DNA of 63,436 nt, from contig QNFX01000007.1 of assembly GCA_003650125.1 (NCBI GenBank), positions 1 through 63,436 on the forward strand, given 5' to 3'. Positions 27,362 through 36,366 of the stretch are shown here, in pieces (position 1 is the first letter of the stretch; each line of letters opens with the position of its first letter). The notes under the pieces were generated by a model. The model made no database searches, was not told the DNA's origin, and saw only the letters and a program-made list of their open reading frames with translations. The translations under genes were made by a program, and so were the position numbers. Source of the stretch: Campylobacterota bacterium. Its GTDB lineage: Bacteria; Bdellovibrionota; Bacteriovoracia; Bacteriovoracales; Bacteriovoracaceae.

Positions 27362-29119
27362 TTACATCTTTAAAGGGGCAGGGATTCCTAAGAGCTCCAT
27401 TCCTTTCTCCATCACTCGGGCAACAGAGGCAGAGAGGGCCAGTCGAGACCACTTTAAGGCCTCAGATTCTGCCCTTCCTACCGGACATTCAGCATAAAAA
27501 GCATTAAATGATTTTCCAAGCTCATAAAGGTAAGAGGTTATTTTTGAAGGGTTATAGCTGTCACAGGCCTGTTGGGCGATGGAATTAAATTTAAAAAGCT
27601 TAACCATGATGGCAGTTTCAGTTGGATGCACTAAAAGTTCCCAATTAACACTTTCAGGAAGTCTTCCTATCTTTTCTTCCAAGGATATAATTCTGGCATG
27701 AACATATTGAAGATAAGGGCCAGTTTCACCGTCTAACTTTAGCCATTCATCAATATTAAAGACAATCTTTCTACCTGGGTCCATTCTGAGCATTCCGTAC
27801 TTGATGGCACCATTAGCAACCATCATGGAGGTTTTATCAATTTCCTCTTGGGACCATTCATCTTGGTACTTATTTAGATATTGTTCTTTGATCGTTTTTT
27901 CCATGCCATGAACAAGTTCCATGAGAGGAACGATATTTCCCTTACGAGAGCTCATGGCCCCGTCAGGAAGTTCCACCATTTCATATTTTAAGTGGTGGCA
28001 ATTTTTTGCTTGTTCAAAGCCGATCTTCTCTAAAACTTTAAAGACCTGATTGAAGTGATAGCTTTGTCTTTCATCCACTACGTATATGTTTTTTTCAATT
28101 TTAAAATCATCAAATTTAATTTGTGCCAGGGCCACATCTTTACAAGCATAGTTGCCGGTGCCATCAGATTTGATGAGAATACAAAAACCAAGTTTGTCTT
28201 CCTTGAGGTCCATACCAATGGCACCTTGATCTTCAATTAACTTCCCTTCTTTGAGATATTTTCTGGCGAGTTCAAGGGAGTAGGAATCAATTTCAGATTC
28301 AAAAAACCAACGATCAAAAGAAACATCGGCCCAATCATAGGCCTCTTTCATAAGATCTAGGGACCATTCTCTAGTTTCTAACCATAGATCGTAGTACTCA
28401 CCTGATTTTGATTCAATTTGTTTTAAGACGGTAGTGAGTATTTTTCTATTTTCTACTTCTTTTTCAGTGCCTAATTCTGCTTCAAGTTTCTTAGTAGCGA
28501 GGGTATAGATTTCACCAAGCCATTCGCCCTTGTGTTCTTTTGGGATATCTATATTGGGATGATTTTTTACATACCAAAGACATTTGGCCACGTGAGTTCC
28601 CACATCTCCAGGATAGGTTGAGGGGATAACATGGTATCCGCAGTAATCAAAAATTTTAGTAAGGGCATTTCCTAGACAGAGGTTTCTCATATGTCCGACA
28701 TGTAAAATCTTATGGGTATTGGGTTGGGAATACTCCACCATGGTTTTTGGTGTGTTTGATAGAATTTTAGTTTTAAAAAAAGATCCGTCTAGGATTTTTT
28801 CCATGACTTCATGGCCTAGGGATAACTTGTTTAGAAAGAAGTTTAAATATGGCCCTACTGGTTTGGCCTCAATGATAATTTCATTTGGAGAAATCGCAGA
28901 GGCGAGAGTTTCTGCAATTTTATTGGGGGCACTTCTACAAACCTTGGCCAGGGGAAAACAAGGGAAGGCCAGGTGTCCCATCTCGAGCTTTGGAGCATCT
29001 CCAATTTGCGAATAGATCTCCTCCACGGATAGTTCGACCTCCGGAAATTGCTTTTTAATGGCATTTTGAATTATTTCAGCGGTTTTTAGGAGAATGAGGT
29101 TATGGAGGTTAATTTTCAT
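27362..29119 (-). CDS. argS: Arginyl-tRNA synthetase
   Basis: 585 residues, class I synthetase. It charges tRNA-Arg. The N-terminal additional domain covers about residues 1-110. The HIGH motif appears as HVGHMRN near residues 140-146 and the KMSKS region as MSSRKGNIVPL near residues 394-404. The C-terminal DALR anticodon-binding domain ends with EKGMELLGIPAPLKM, the usual final MELLGI(P/A)xxxRM. It is a stand-alone gene whose stop lies just ahead of the suf promoter region. Confidence 0.96.
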   Translation of the reverse strand: MKINLHNLILLKTAEIIQNAIKKQFPEVELSVEEIYSQIGDAPKLEMGHLAFPCFPLAKVCRSAPNKIAETLASAISPNEIIIEAKPVGPYLNFFLNKLSLGHEVMEKILDGSFFKTKILSNTPKTMVEYSQPNTHKILHVGHMRNLCLGNALTKIFDYCGYHVIPSTYPGDVGTHVAKCLWYVKNHPNIDIPKEHKGEWLGEIYTLATKKLEAELGTEKEVENRKILTTVLKQIESKSGEYYDLWLETREWSLDLMKEAYDWADVSFDRWFFESEIDSYSLELARKYLKEGKLIEDQGAIGMDLKEDKLGFCILIKSDGTGNYACKDVALAQIKFDDFKIEKNIYVVDERQSYHFNQVFKVLEKIGFEQAKNCHHLKYEMVELPDGAMSSRKGNIVPLMELVHGMEKTIKEQYLNKYQDEWSQEEIDKTSMMVANGAIKYGMLRMDPGRKIVFNIDEWLKLDGETGPYLQYVHARIISLEEKIGRLPESVNWELLVHPTETAIMVKLFKFNSIAQQACDSYNPSKITSYLYELGKSFNAFYAECPVGRAESEALKWSRLALSASVARVMEKGMELLGIPAPLKM

Positions 29120-29166
29120 AGGGCCATGCTATAATTTTATGAGTCAACTGAAAAGTAGGGACTGTA

Positions 29167-29502
29167 ATGTTTAAGTTATTAATTTTCTTCCTATTTCTAC
29201 CATTGGCTTCGGCCGAAAAAAAAGAAAAACATAATAGTATCCAGGTTTCACCCCTTCTAAAGAGCGGTCGGTATCTTATTTACAGCTGCAAGAAGAAGTT
29301 TTTTGCCTGTGTAGATGAATTTAGTTATGAGGCCTGTGAGCAAGATCGCCTGTCTGCCATTGCCAAAAGAGAGGATTTTCTTCCCTGTGCCCCGCTAAAA
29401 AGGTTTCCCCATTACGATGACTGTGCGGATGTGCAGGAAGAAAAAATCAGACAACCTATTAAAAAAAGATTTTGTTGGTACCAACTTGAAAAGATTGATT
29501 AG
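29167..29502 (+). CDS. Small exported cysteine-containing protein of unknown function
   Basis: 111 residues with a clear signal peptide (MFKLLIFFLFLPLASA). The mature part is basic, with seven cysteines (in YSCKKKFFACVDE, YEACEQD, LPCAPLK, DDCADV and FCWYQ) that could form disulfides in the periplasm. I recognise no family. It is divergent from argS and ends four bases inside the convergent GNAT gene. Confidence 0.65.
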   Translation: MFKLLIFFLFLPLASAEKKEKHNSIQVSPLLKSGRYLIYSCKKKFFACVDEFSYEACEQDRLSAIAKREDFLPCAPLKRFPHYDDCADVQEEKIRQPIKKRFCWYQLEKID

Positions 29503-29939
29503 TCGTTGATGGTTTTTACCATCAAGAAGTGTGTCCCAACCTCAGGAATTTCAAATTTATTTCCCACTTTTTCAAAACCAACTTTTTGGTAAAACTCTAA
29601 GGCCTCTTCTCGAGCATTACACCATACCACAGAGCATTGGTTCTGCTTTACGATTGGAAAGCCCATTTTTAATAAGGACTTGGAAAGTCCCTGTCTTTGA
29701 TATTTTGGTAGAGTGGCCATTCCCCTTAATCGATACTGGTATGGAGCATCTATTTCAGGGTGTCGGTCAAAATAAAAAGAGGCAACACTTACAAGCTTGT
29801 TATCGATGAAGACCCCGAGATGAAAGGTTTGATCATCATCATCACCTTGAAAAATACAATCATCGATAGGCCTACCAGGTCTAAGCATTTCAGACCTGAT
29901 ACGGTGAGTATCTTTTGCATTTATTCTAAGAACTTTCAA
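29499..29939 (-). CDS. GNAT-family N-acetyltransferase
   Basis: 146 residues of typical single-domain GNAT size. LRGMATLPKYQRQGLSKSLL near residues 70-89 is the acetyl-CoA loop (QxxGL), and CSVVWCNAREEALEFYQKVGFEKVG near residues 100-124 is the closing motif. The substrate is not readable. It is tail to tail with the small exported protein. Confidence 0.85.
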   Translation of the reverse strand: MKVLRINAKDTHRIRSEMLRPGRPIDDCIFQGDDDDQTFHLGVFIDNKLVSVASFYFDRHPEIDAPYQYRLRGMATLPKYQRQGLSKSLLKMGFPIVKQNQCSVVWCNAREEALEFYQKVGFEKVGNKFEIPEVGTHFLMVKTIND

Positions 29940-30001
29940 TCAATGCCTTTTGTGGTTTTACTCTAGATATAACTAATATGTTGCAAGTAAAAGGAACAGT
30001 G

Positions 30002-30613
30002 CTAATAAGTGGTTGAAATTCGAAATAATTTTTTAACTGTTAAATCAAGAATCGTATCGAGAAAGGTTTGGAAAATAAAGCTTGAATAACCAGTATGTGG
30101 CCCATACCAGTGGGCGGTAGTTTCAATAAGACATCTTTCTTTAAAAGTTGAGATATTTATTTTTCCCTTAAGTCCCTTTAAAAATCCTTGATTAAAGGAG
30201 AAATCATAAGATCCTTCTTTTTTTATGCGAGGAATATTTAAAAAGAGATCAAACTTCACTGAGATAATTGGCGCGGAAAGGCCTAGAAAGATGATTTCTT
30301 TTTTTTCGTCGTAGGAACTCGCATCTACATAGGACAAAAAATCTTGATAGTTTTCGTAAAGAGATAGCTTTCGCATGGCGTATGTGCAGGATTTTTTGTG
30401 TAGTCCGGCAGACCAAATTTCAAGCGATTGAAAATTTTTTTCTTTTTCCCCTTCAATTGTCTTAACTTTAGAGCTAGTTAAGATTTTTCCATTTTTTATT
30501 TTCTTATTCATTGTATCGGAGTAGGGAAGTTTATTTATTTTGGTTTTATAGGCACTCCATAACGGATTGCTTGAGATAAAAATTAGTAATATTAAGAACT
30601 TGATATTTTGCAT
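30002..30613 (-). CDS. Exported protein of unknown function
   Basis: 203 residues from the ATG at 30613, chosen because AAAAGG precedes it by five bases and the protein then starts with a signal peptide (MQNIKFLILLIFISSNPLWSA). A longer frame reaching to 30724 would overlap the divergent topoisomerase gene and has no such signals. The mature part is beta-rich and basic with two or three cysteines. No family recognised. Confidence 0.65.
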   Translation of the reverse strand: MQNIKFLILLIFISSNPLWSAYKTKINKLPYSDTMNKKIKNGKILTSSKVKTIEGEKEKNFQSLEIWSAGLHKKSCTYAMRKLSLYENYQDFLSYVDASSYDEKKEIIFLGLSAPIISVKFDLFLNIPRIKKEGSYDFSFNQGFLKGLKGKINISTFKERCLIETTAHWYGPHTGYSSFIFQTFLDTILDLTVKKLFRISTTY

Positions 30614-30686
30614 TGTACCTTTTCGGAAAAAAGTCATATTCTTAAATTGAATAGATATATTAATTTTTAACAACTTGGGATGAGCA

Positions 30687-32741
30687 ATGGCCATTAAAAA
30701 AGTTACAAGGAAAGGAAAGGCCAAAGAAGCAGAAATTGAGAAAAAAGATCAAAGATGGCACGTTCGTAACAGAATAACTCTAGTTTTTGGCAGTAATGAG
30801 CAAGAAGACCTCGACACATACATCTATGGCAAGCATTCCATCGACTTTAAAACCGTAAAGTTTCATCAGGCAAAATCTAAGGCCATTGAGGAAATCTTAG
30901 ATAACTGCATTGATGAATTCTATCGGGGACATGTAACTGAAGTTCATACCTTTCTCTCTGATGATAAAAAGACTGTAACAGTAGAAGATAACGGAATTGG
31001 AATTCCTCTGAAAAAAGTTGATCCGGTATATACCGAGTTTCGCACAGGGTCAAAATTCAAGGATGAGGATACTGATAAAAAAGGATTCTTAACTAGAACC
31101 CTCGGACAAAATGGACTCGGCGCCGCTGCAACATGTCTAACTTCTGATATTTTTAAAGTTCGAGTTCGCCATTATAACTCTAAGAAAGAGCAGGTTTTTA
31201 CATATACTGATGGTGCTTTGAAAATTAAAAAAACTCGGGTGAAACCTTTTAAGGGGCACTCTGGCGTTAAGGTTGAGCTTGTTTTGTCTAAGGAAGTTTA
31301 CAAAAATAATGTAATTGATGAAGATCTACTGCGAAAAAGAATTATTGATTTGGCCTATAACAATCCAGGTCTGGCCTTTTATTTTAATAGTGAAAAATAT
31401 CATTATAAAAAAGGACTTTTTGAGCTGGCCCAGAGAATGGATAACAAAACCGCGCAAAATTTAGGTGATTTTTCCTATATCTATGAAACCATTAGTGAAA
31501 AAAATAGAAAAAAGGCCAAAGGTAAAATTGATATCTCAATTTCATTAACCTTAGATAAAGACTCGGAGGAAAGGGAAAGGTTTATTGCCTTTGTTAACTC
31601 TACACCTACCTTTGATGGCGGATTTCACCAGGATAGATTCAGAAGATTATTTGTTAATACCATTAAGAGCAAATTAGAAAGACTCGCAAAAAAAGAAAAA
31701 ATCACCTTAGGTGATAATGATATTTTAACTGGGCTTACATTTATTTTTGGAATTACCATGCCTAATCCTCGGTTTGAATCTCAAACTAAAAGAAAATTAG
31801 TAAAAGATCTCCATTTGGAAAAGGCGCTGGAAAAATTCATGAACTCCAATATGGATAAATGGATTAGAAAAAATAAGGAATATTTTGAAGTTATTATGGA
31901 GCGGGCCAGATCTCGCCATAAATTTCAAGAACTAAAGGATGCCGCGAAAAAAGGTAGAAAGCAGAAGAAGCAAAGAGTCGAAAAACTGTTAGATGCCAAT
32001 GAAAGAAAAGATCGTTTAAAGTGCTCACTTTTTATCTGCGAAGGGGATTCGGCCATTGGTGGACTTAGATCGAGTCGAAATAAGCTACTTCAAGGTGGGA
32101 TTGCTCTTAAGGGTAAACCCATGAATGTTTCCCAGGCCTCTATTAAAGATATTCTAAATAACCAAGAATTCTCTGATATTATGGCCTCCATCGGTTTAAC
32201 CATTGGTGAACCAGTAGATTGGAAAAAGATTCGCTTTTCTAAAATCATCTTTTTGGCCGACTCGGATGTTGATGGGGGACATATAAATACTCTTCTAACC
32301 AACTTCTTTTTCACTTTTTGGCCAGAACTCTTTGTTAAAAATGCCATTCGACTCGCGAAGGCACCACTTTTTGAAGTCGTAACAGACAAGGGAGTGGAGT
32401 TTGTTGAAACTGATGCCCAATTAGAGAAGCTTAAAAAAAATAAATCGTTTAAGATAAAAGAGATTATGAGAAATAAAGGGTTGGGGGAAATGTCTCCTGA
32501 GGCCTGGAATTTTGTTATGGCCCGAGAAAACTATACAATTTTAAAAGTGGACGGTAGTAAGGCGGCCAAGCAAATGTTGGAAGTTTGTTTTGGTAAAGAT
32601 TCCGCACCTCGAAAGGAACTTTTAATTGATCAAGGATTAGGCAATATTTCAGTTCAACGAGGTAGTGTTAAGGCCAAGAAAAAGAAAGTTGTTAAGAAAA
32701 AAGTGACTAAAAAGAAAAAAACTAAGAAGAAGAAAAGATAA
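30687..32741 (+). CDS. Type IIA topoisomerase ATPase/TOPRIM subunit, T4/eukaryote-like
   Basis: 684 residues. The GHKL ATPase site is complete: EEILDN (68-73), EDNGIGIP (100-107) and LGQNGLGAA (139-147). A transducer region with TPTFDGGFHQDRFRR and ESQTKRKL follows, then the TOPRIM domain with EGDSA (452-456) and ADSDVDGGH (524-532), the metal-binding acidic residues. Bacterial GyrB/ParE normally read TDADVDGxHIxTLL; here the ending FFFTFWPELF recalls the WP of eukaryotic topoisomerase II. The last 40 residues are lysine-rich. It ends at the base before the partner gene's ATG. It is probably the ATPase half of a decatenase or gyrase-like enzyme; whether it replaces ParE or adds to it cannot be told here. 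Confidence 0.88.
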   Translation: MAIKKVTRKGKAKEAEIEKKDQRWHVRNRITLVFGSNEQEDLDTYIYGKHSIDFKTVKFHQAKSKAIEEILDNCIDEFYRGHVTEVHTFLSDDKKTVTVEDNGIGIPLKKVDPVYTEFRTGSKFKDEDTDKKGFLTRTLGQNGLGAAATCLTSDIFKVRVRHYNSKKEQVFTYTDGALKIKKTRVKPFKGHSGVKVELVLSKEVYKNNVIDEDLLRKRIIDLAYNNPGLAFYFNSEKYHYKKGLFELAQRMDNKTAQNLGDFSYIYETISEKNRKKAKGKIDISISLTLDKDSEERERFIAFVNSTPTFDGGFHQDRFRRLFVNTIKSKLERLAKKEKITLGDNDILTGLTFIFGITMPNPRFESQTKRKLVKDLHLEKALEKFMNSNMDKWIRKNKEYFEVIMERARSRHKFQELKDAAKKGRKQKKQRVEKLLDANERKDRLKCSLFICEGDSAIGGLRSSRNKLLQGGIALKGKPMNVSQASIKDILNNQEFSDIMASIGLTIGEPVDWKKIRFSKIIFLADSDVDGGHINTLLTNFFFTFWPELFVKNAIRLAKAPLFEVVTDKGVEFVETDAQLEKLKKNKSFKIKEIMRNKGLGEMSPEAWNFVMARENYTILKVDGSKAAKQMLEVCFGKDSAPRKELLIDQGLGNISVQRGSVKAKKKKVVKKKVTKKKKTKKKKR

Positions 32742-34166
32742 ATGGAAGAAAAATACTTACATGCATTAGAATCAGTTCCTCTTGAGACTCTAGTTAAAGA
32801 GGAATATCGGACTTATCAAATTTATACCTTGATGGATCGGGCCATTCCTTATCTTCAAGATGGTTTAAAGCCGGGACAGCGAAGAATTTTATATACCTTG
32901 TGGAAATATCAATCAAAAGGTCTGCAAAAGGTTTCATCGGCCACAGGACTTGTTTTAACTCTACATCCACACGGGCCGGCCTCGGTTGAATCGGCCATTG
33001 TAAATATGGCCCAAGATTATACTTTTGCTAATAATTATCCGCTCATTGATAAGAAGGGATATTTTGGAGAAAGGTTAGAGCCAGCTCCTGCGGCCAGTAG
33101 ATATATCGAATGTAAACTAGGGGAAATCTCTAAGATTGTACTTTTTGATGATATGGAACAAGTTCAAATGGTTCCCAACTATGATGAAAAAGTAATGGAG
33201 CCTGTAGGGCTTCTACCCAAACTTCCCATAATGCTTTTAAATGGAGCTGAAGGAATTGGAACGGGTTTTTCTTCTGTTATTCCAAGTTTTAGTCACAAAG
33301 AAATCATTGCTTCAATGGTCAAAGTCGTAGAGACCGGAAAAGCAAAAAATCTGAAACCTCATGTGAGGAATTTTAAAAACAAGATTGAGATTGATAAGGG
33401 TCGTTTGTTGTTTCGGATGGTATTTGAGGAAAAAGGTGGGACAATTCGTATAACCGAAATCCCCCGTAATTATGATGCTGTTCGTTTGTATAAATATTTG
33501 AATAAACATGTAGAAACTGGTTTTTTAAAAGATTACATCGACTCATCGGTGGATAACGAAATAAACATTGAACTCATTTTCAAAAGAGGTCAGAGTCCAA
33601 CATTAGATGAAGTAGAGAAAAAAATGGCAGCTCATACTTCTATGAGCCCAAATTACACGCTGATTTCTGAGCGTGGAATTCGAATCTTTACTAAACCAGA
33701 AGAAATTATTGAGATTTTTACAGCTCAAAGACTTGTTGTTGTAAGAAGAAGATATGAGATCCTCTGTAAAAATCTAGATAATAAGATCAGGCAAAATAAC
33801 GAGATTATTAAATTTATTAAAAATAAAGAGTATGAAGTCGCCACAAAGTCGGCGAATAGAAAGAGTTTTGTAGATTATCTGAAAAAGGCAAAATACACCT
33901 ACAATGAATACCTGGCAGATATGCCTATCTATAGAATGACCAAAGAGGAAGTTAATAAAAGAAAGCTGATGGTCAAAGAAGATAAGGTAAATTTAGTAGA
34001 GTATAGTAAAATCGCCAAATCAAAAAAACTTGTAGAGAAAAAGCTTATCCAGGAACTAAAAGAGGTAGATGTTCTTTTAGATGATTGGGTAAAGAAAAAA
34101 AACCAGGAAAGAGAAAGACTCTACAAAAAGACCAAGAAAAAGACTAAGAAAAGAAAGATCAGGTAA
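32742..34166 (+). CDS. Type IIA topoisomerase DNA-cleavage subunit, short T4 gp52-like form
   Basis: 474 residues, against about 740-880 for ParC/GyrA. The winged-helix cleavage domain is present: DGLKPGQRRIL (40-50), HPHGPASVESAIVNMAQ (75-91) and the catalytic tyrosine Y121 in PAASRYIECKL. The tower and coiled-coil regions follow (ITEIPRNYDA, YRMTKEEVNKRK), then the protein stops at a basic tail with no beta-pinwheel domain. GyrA and ParC normally have AAxRYTE. The form SRYI, the missing pinwheel and the ITEIP...MTxEE layout resemble phage T4 gp52 as I remember it. It starts immediately after the ATPase subunit's stop codon, so the two are one transcriptional unit. Confidence 0.88.
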   Translation: MEEKYLHALESVPLETLVKEEYRTYQIYTLMDRAIPYLQDGLKPGQRRILYTLWKYQSKGLQKVSSATGLVLTLHPHGPASVESAIVNMAQDYTFANNYPLIDKKGYFGERLEPAPAASRYIECKLGEISKIVLFDDMEQVQMVPNYDEKVMEPVGLLPKLPIMLLNGAEGIGTGFSSVIPSFSHKEIIASMVKVVETGKAKNLKPHVRNFKNKIEIDKGRLLFRMVFEEKGGTIRITEIPRNYDAVRLYKYLNKHVETGFLKDYIDSSVDNEINIELIFKRGQSPTLDEVEKKMAAHTSMSPNYTLISERGIRIFTKPEEIIEIFTAQRLVVVRRRYEILCKNLDNKIRQNNEIIKFIKNKEYEVATKSANRKSFVDYLKKAKYTYNEYLADMPIYRMTKEEVNKRKLMVKEDKVNLVEYSKIAKSKKLVEKKLIQELKEVDVLLDDWVKKKNQERERLYKKTKKKTKKRKIR

Positions 34167-34251
34167 TAACCTCCTGCGCCTTTTTTAGGTAGTAATCGAT
34201 AAATCAATTTGATAACATACTGAATATAGGGATTTTCATGGAGGAAGATTT

Positions 34252-34647
34252 ATGAGTCTTACGAAGGCGGACATTGTAGAAAGAGTCTATAAAGAAGCAG
34301 GGTTTTCCAAGAAAGAAGCTGCCGATCTGGTAGATATGGTTTTTAAAGTAATTAAAGATACCTTATCTCGGGGGGAAAAAGTCAAAATCTCCGGATTTGG
34401 AAACTTCTCCATCAGAGATAAGGCCACAAGGCTGGGTAGGAACCCGCAGACTGGGGATGCCATGGAGATTTCGGCCCGTCGAGTGCTGACCTTTAAGCCC
34501 TCACAGGTGCTAAAAGAAGACATCACTGGCAGGTATGCGCACAGAATAGATTCCAAGGGTAGTGAGGATCAAAGTATTCCTCCTAAAGAGGGGACTGACC
34601 GCGCTCTTAATTCTTTTATGTCAAATGATGAAGCAGGGATGGATTAA
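34252..34647 (+). CDS. ihfA: Integration host factor alpha subunit with C-terminal extension
   Basis: 131 residues. The first 95 are a standard HU/IHF fold: KADIVERVYKEAGFSKKEAADLVD, KISGFGNFSIRDK and the DNA-intercalating arm RLGRNPQTGDAMEISARRVLTF, whose RNPQTG is diagnostic. The remaining 35 residues form a charged extension ending in NSFMSNDEAGMD that typical IhfA proteins lack. The dimer bends DNA sharply for transcription, replication and recombination. The next gene, a MerR regulator, overlaps its stop (TAATG), a gene order often seen for ihfA. GGAGGA precedes the start. Confidence 0.92.
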   Translation: MSLTKADIVERVYKEAGFSKKEAADLVDMVFKVIKDTLSRGEKVKISGFGNFSIRDKATRLGRNPQTGDAMEISARRVLTFKPSQVLKEDITGRYAHRIDSKGSEDQSIPPKEGTDRALNSFMSNDEAGMD

Positions 34648-35033
34648 TGAATATTCCAAATAAGACCCATTTTACTATTAATGATGTTTGCTCACTTCTA
34701 AATTTAAAGCCTTATGTCTTGAGATTTTGGGAAACAGAGTTTATCGAAATTACTCCTGATGTGGGGCCTAACGGTGAAAGGCTATATAGAAGAAAAGATA
34801 TAGATGCCATCATCTTTATAAAAAAGCTCTTATTTGAGGATAAGCTTACCATTGAGAAAACTAAGTTTGAGCTTTGTTCCCTTTTAAAAAATAAAAAGAA
34901 AGTGGATGCAGGGCCAGAGCAAAAGAGTCTAGATTTATCTTCTGAAGATGCAGATAAAATCATGGCGATGAAAAATAAGTTAAAGTCAGTGGTAACGCTT
35001 GCTAATGAAATTAGAGACGGAATCGGCCGTTAG
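34647..35033 (+). CDS. MerR-family transcriptional regulator
   Basis: 128 residues. FTINDVCSLLNLKPYVLRFWETEF near residues 8-31 is the winged HTH with the characteristic LRxWE, followed by GERLYRRKDIDAIIFIKKLL. No effector domain or metal cysteines, so it belongs to the short MerR proteins commonly encoded after ihfA. The target is unknown. Its last 48 bases overlap the 3' end of the polyprenyl synthase gene on the other strand. Confidence 0.88.
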   Translation: MNIPNKTHFTINDVCSLLNLKPYVLRFWETEFIEITPDVGPNGERLYRRKDIDAIIFIKKLLFEDKLTIEKTKFELCSLLKNKKKVDAGPEQKSLDLSSEDADKIMAMKNKLKSVVTLANEIRDGIGR

Positions 35034-35912
35034 GTCAGATACCCCATTTAATCTGAGGTTTTCTTTTCCCTGATTGAGCTTATTTGTAATCTTTTGATAA
35101 TAATCCGTAATAATTTGTTCTAAATTAGAAAGTTCATGCTTTGAGCTTAATAAATCAATTTTATCCATTCCATATTCAAGGGTCTCTTGAACTCTATTTC
35201 CATATTTTAACCAAGGGTTAACCTCATGTTCGTGACCAGAAAGATTCTTTTCAGTAAATTCTGTAAAGTCATCTAAAAGTTGGAATACAATACCCATGTG
35301 ATAACCCAGCTTCATAAGATCAATAAATACTCGGTAGGAGAATTTATCTGTCAGCAAATAGCTGCCAAGGATTGAAACTTGAATTAATCTTCCAGTTTTA
35401 AGGTTATGGGTATCTAAGAGGTTTTTAAAGGATTTAGAAATTTCTCCAGACAAATCATTTGCTTGTCCTTGAATAAGTCCTTGAGGACCTAAGTATTTGG
35501 AAAATAATCTTAAAACTTTTCCTAGATGGGGAGAGTTTATATGGGAGAGAAGCCCATAGGATGCATTTAAAAGACCATCACCGGCCAAAAGTGCTTTGTA
35601 CTCCCCGAAGGCCTTATGAACAGAGGGTTTCCCTCTCCTCACTTCATCGTCATCCATACAGGGAAGATCATCATGAACTAGAGTATAGGCGTGATGGATT
35701 TCAACTGCCGAGGCCAGATAAGCGTGATCGCTGTTTTTATCATGGCAGATATTTTCTCCTAAATCATTTGCTGTCGCCCAAACCAGGGAAGGTCTAAATA
35801 GCTTTCCTGCGGGGAGGACACTATATCTGTAGACTTCAGCTAAATCTGATTTGCCACAAATTTGGGCCTCTAAGTGTCCAGCTAAATGGAGGGAGATCTT
35901 ATTACTTTCCAT
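34986..35912 (-). CDS. ispA: Polyprenyl (farnesyl/geranylgeranyl) diphosphate synthase
   Basis: 308 residues of the trans-isoprenyl diphosphate synthase family, which joins isopentenyl units in isoprenoid synthesis. The first aspartate-rich motif is complete (LVHDDLPCMDDDEVRRGKPS, DDxxxxD type with CMDDD, as in bacterial FPP synthases). The second, usually DDxxD, reads LLDDFTEF, with glutamate in the last place. GDGLLNASYGLL and GQANDL are also conserved. The chain length made cannot be fixed. It is the last gene of the long minus-strand unit gspC...gspN-CBS-ispA, 16 bases after the CBS gene. Confidence 0.87.
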   Translation of the reverse strand: MESNKISLHLAGHLEAQICGKSDLAEVYRYSVLPAGKLFRPSLVWATANDLGENICHDKNSDHAYLASAVEIHHAYTLVHDDLPCMDDDEVRRGKPSVHKAFGEYKALLAGDGLLNASYGLLSHINSPHLGKVLRLFSKYLGPQGLIQGQANDLSGEISKSFKNLLDTHNLKTGRLIQVSILGSYLLTDKFSYRVFIDLMKLGYHMGIVFQLLDDFTEFTEKNLSGHEHEVNPWLKYGNRVQETLEYGMDKIDLLSSKHELSNLEQIITDYYQKITNKLNQGKENLRLNGVSDLTADSVSNFISKRYH

Positions 35913-35928
35913 TTGGGAAGCTATAGCA

Positions 35929-36357
35929 TTAGGAAACTGCGGATTCCAGCATTTTTATGGATTTGGCCAAAAACTTTATGATATCCCCTTGGGATAAAAC
36001 GCCTACAGGGAGTTCATTATCGTCTACGAGGACGATGTAGTGAGAATTACTAGATGCAAGAGAGGAAATCGCCCCAGAAAGATTACTATCGAGATATAAT
36101 TTTAAAGGATTGGCATCCATGTATCTTTCAATTTTTTCATTTTTAATATCTATTTTTTCAAGAGGAAGACGAATAAGATAATCCTGACGGCCAAATAATC
36201 CAATAACTTCTTTTTTAGAATTTACAACAACAACACTACCAATACTTCTTAATCTGAGGACTTTTAGAATATCTTCCACGTAGTCATCAGGGTGGCAAAC
36301 GATAACTTCATTAGAGAAATCGGTATCTCTAATTTTTGTCTCTTTAAGTTTAAGCAT
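35929..36357 (-). CDS. Two-CBS-domain protein
   Basis: 142 residues made of two CBS motifs and little else: DYVEDILKVLRLRSIGSVVVVNSKKEVIGLFGRQD in the first and NLSGAISSLASSNSHYIVLVDDNELPVGVLSQGDI in the second (each named here by its ends). Such pairs bind adenine nucleotides and sense energy state. It lies nine bases after gspN and 16 before ispA, so it is probably transcribed with the secretion genes. A regulatory link to secretion is inference. Confidence 0.85.
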   Translation of the reverse strand: MLKLKETKIRDTDFSNEVIVCHPDDYVEDILKVLRLRSIGSVVVVNSKKEVIGLFGRQDYLIRLPLEKIDIKNEKIERYMDANPLKLYLDSNLSGAISSLASSNSHYIVLVDDNELPVGVLSQGDIIKFLAKSIKMLESAVS

Positions 36358-36366
36358 TTTATTTTC

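Noticed and set aside
27322-27507. Plus-strand frame over the suf promoter and the argS 3' end
   Set aside because: It lies across a promoter and antisense to argS, with no recognisable domain or ribosome site.
30614-30724. Longer start of the exported protein ending at 30002
   Set aside because: It would bury the signal peptide and overlap the divergent topoisomerase gene; the ATG at 30613 has a good ribosome site.
30687-34166. Calling the two topoisomerase subunits GyrB/GyrA or ParE/ParC outright
   Set aside because: The cleavage subunit lacks the pinwheel domain and the key motifs differ, so no standard symbol is assigned.
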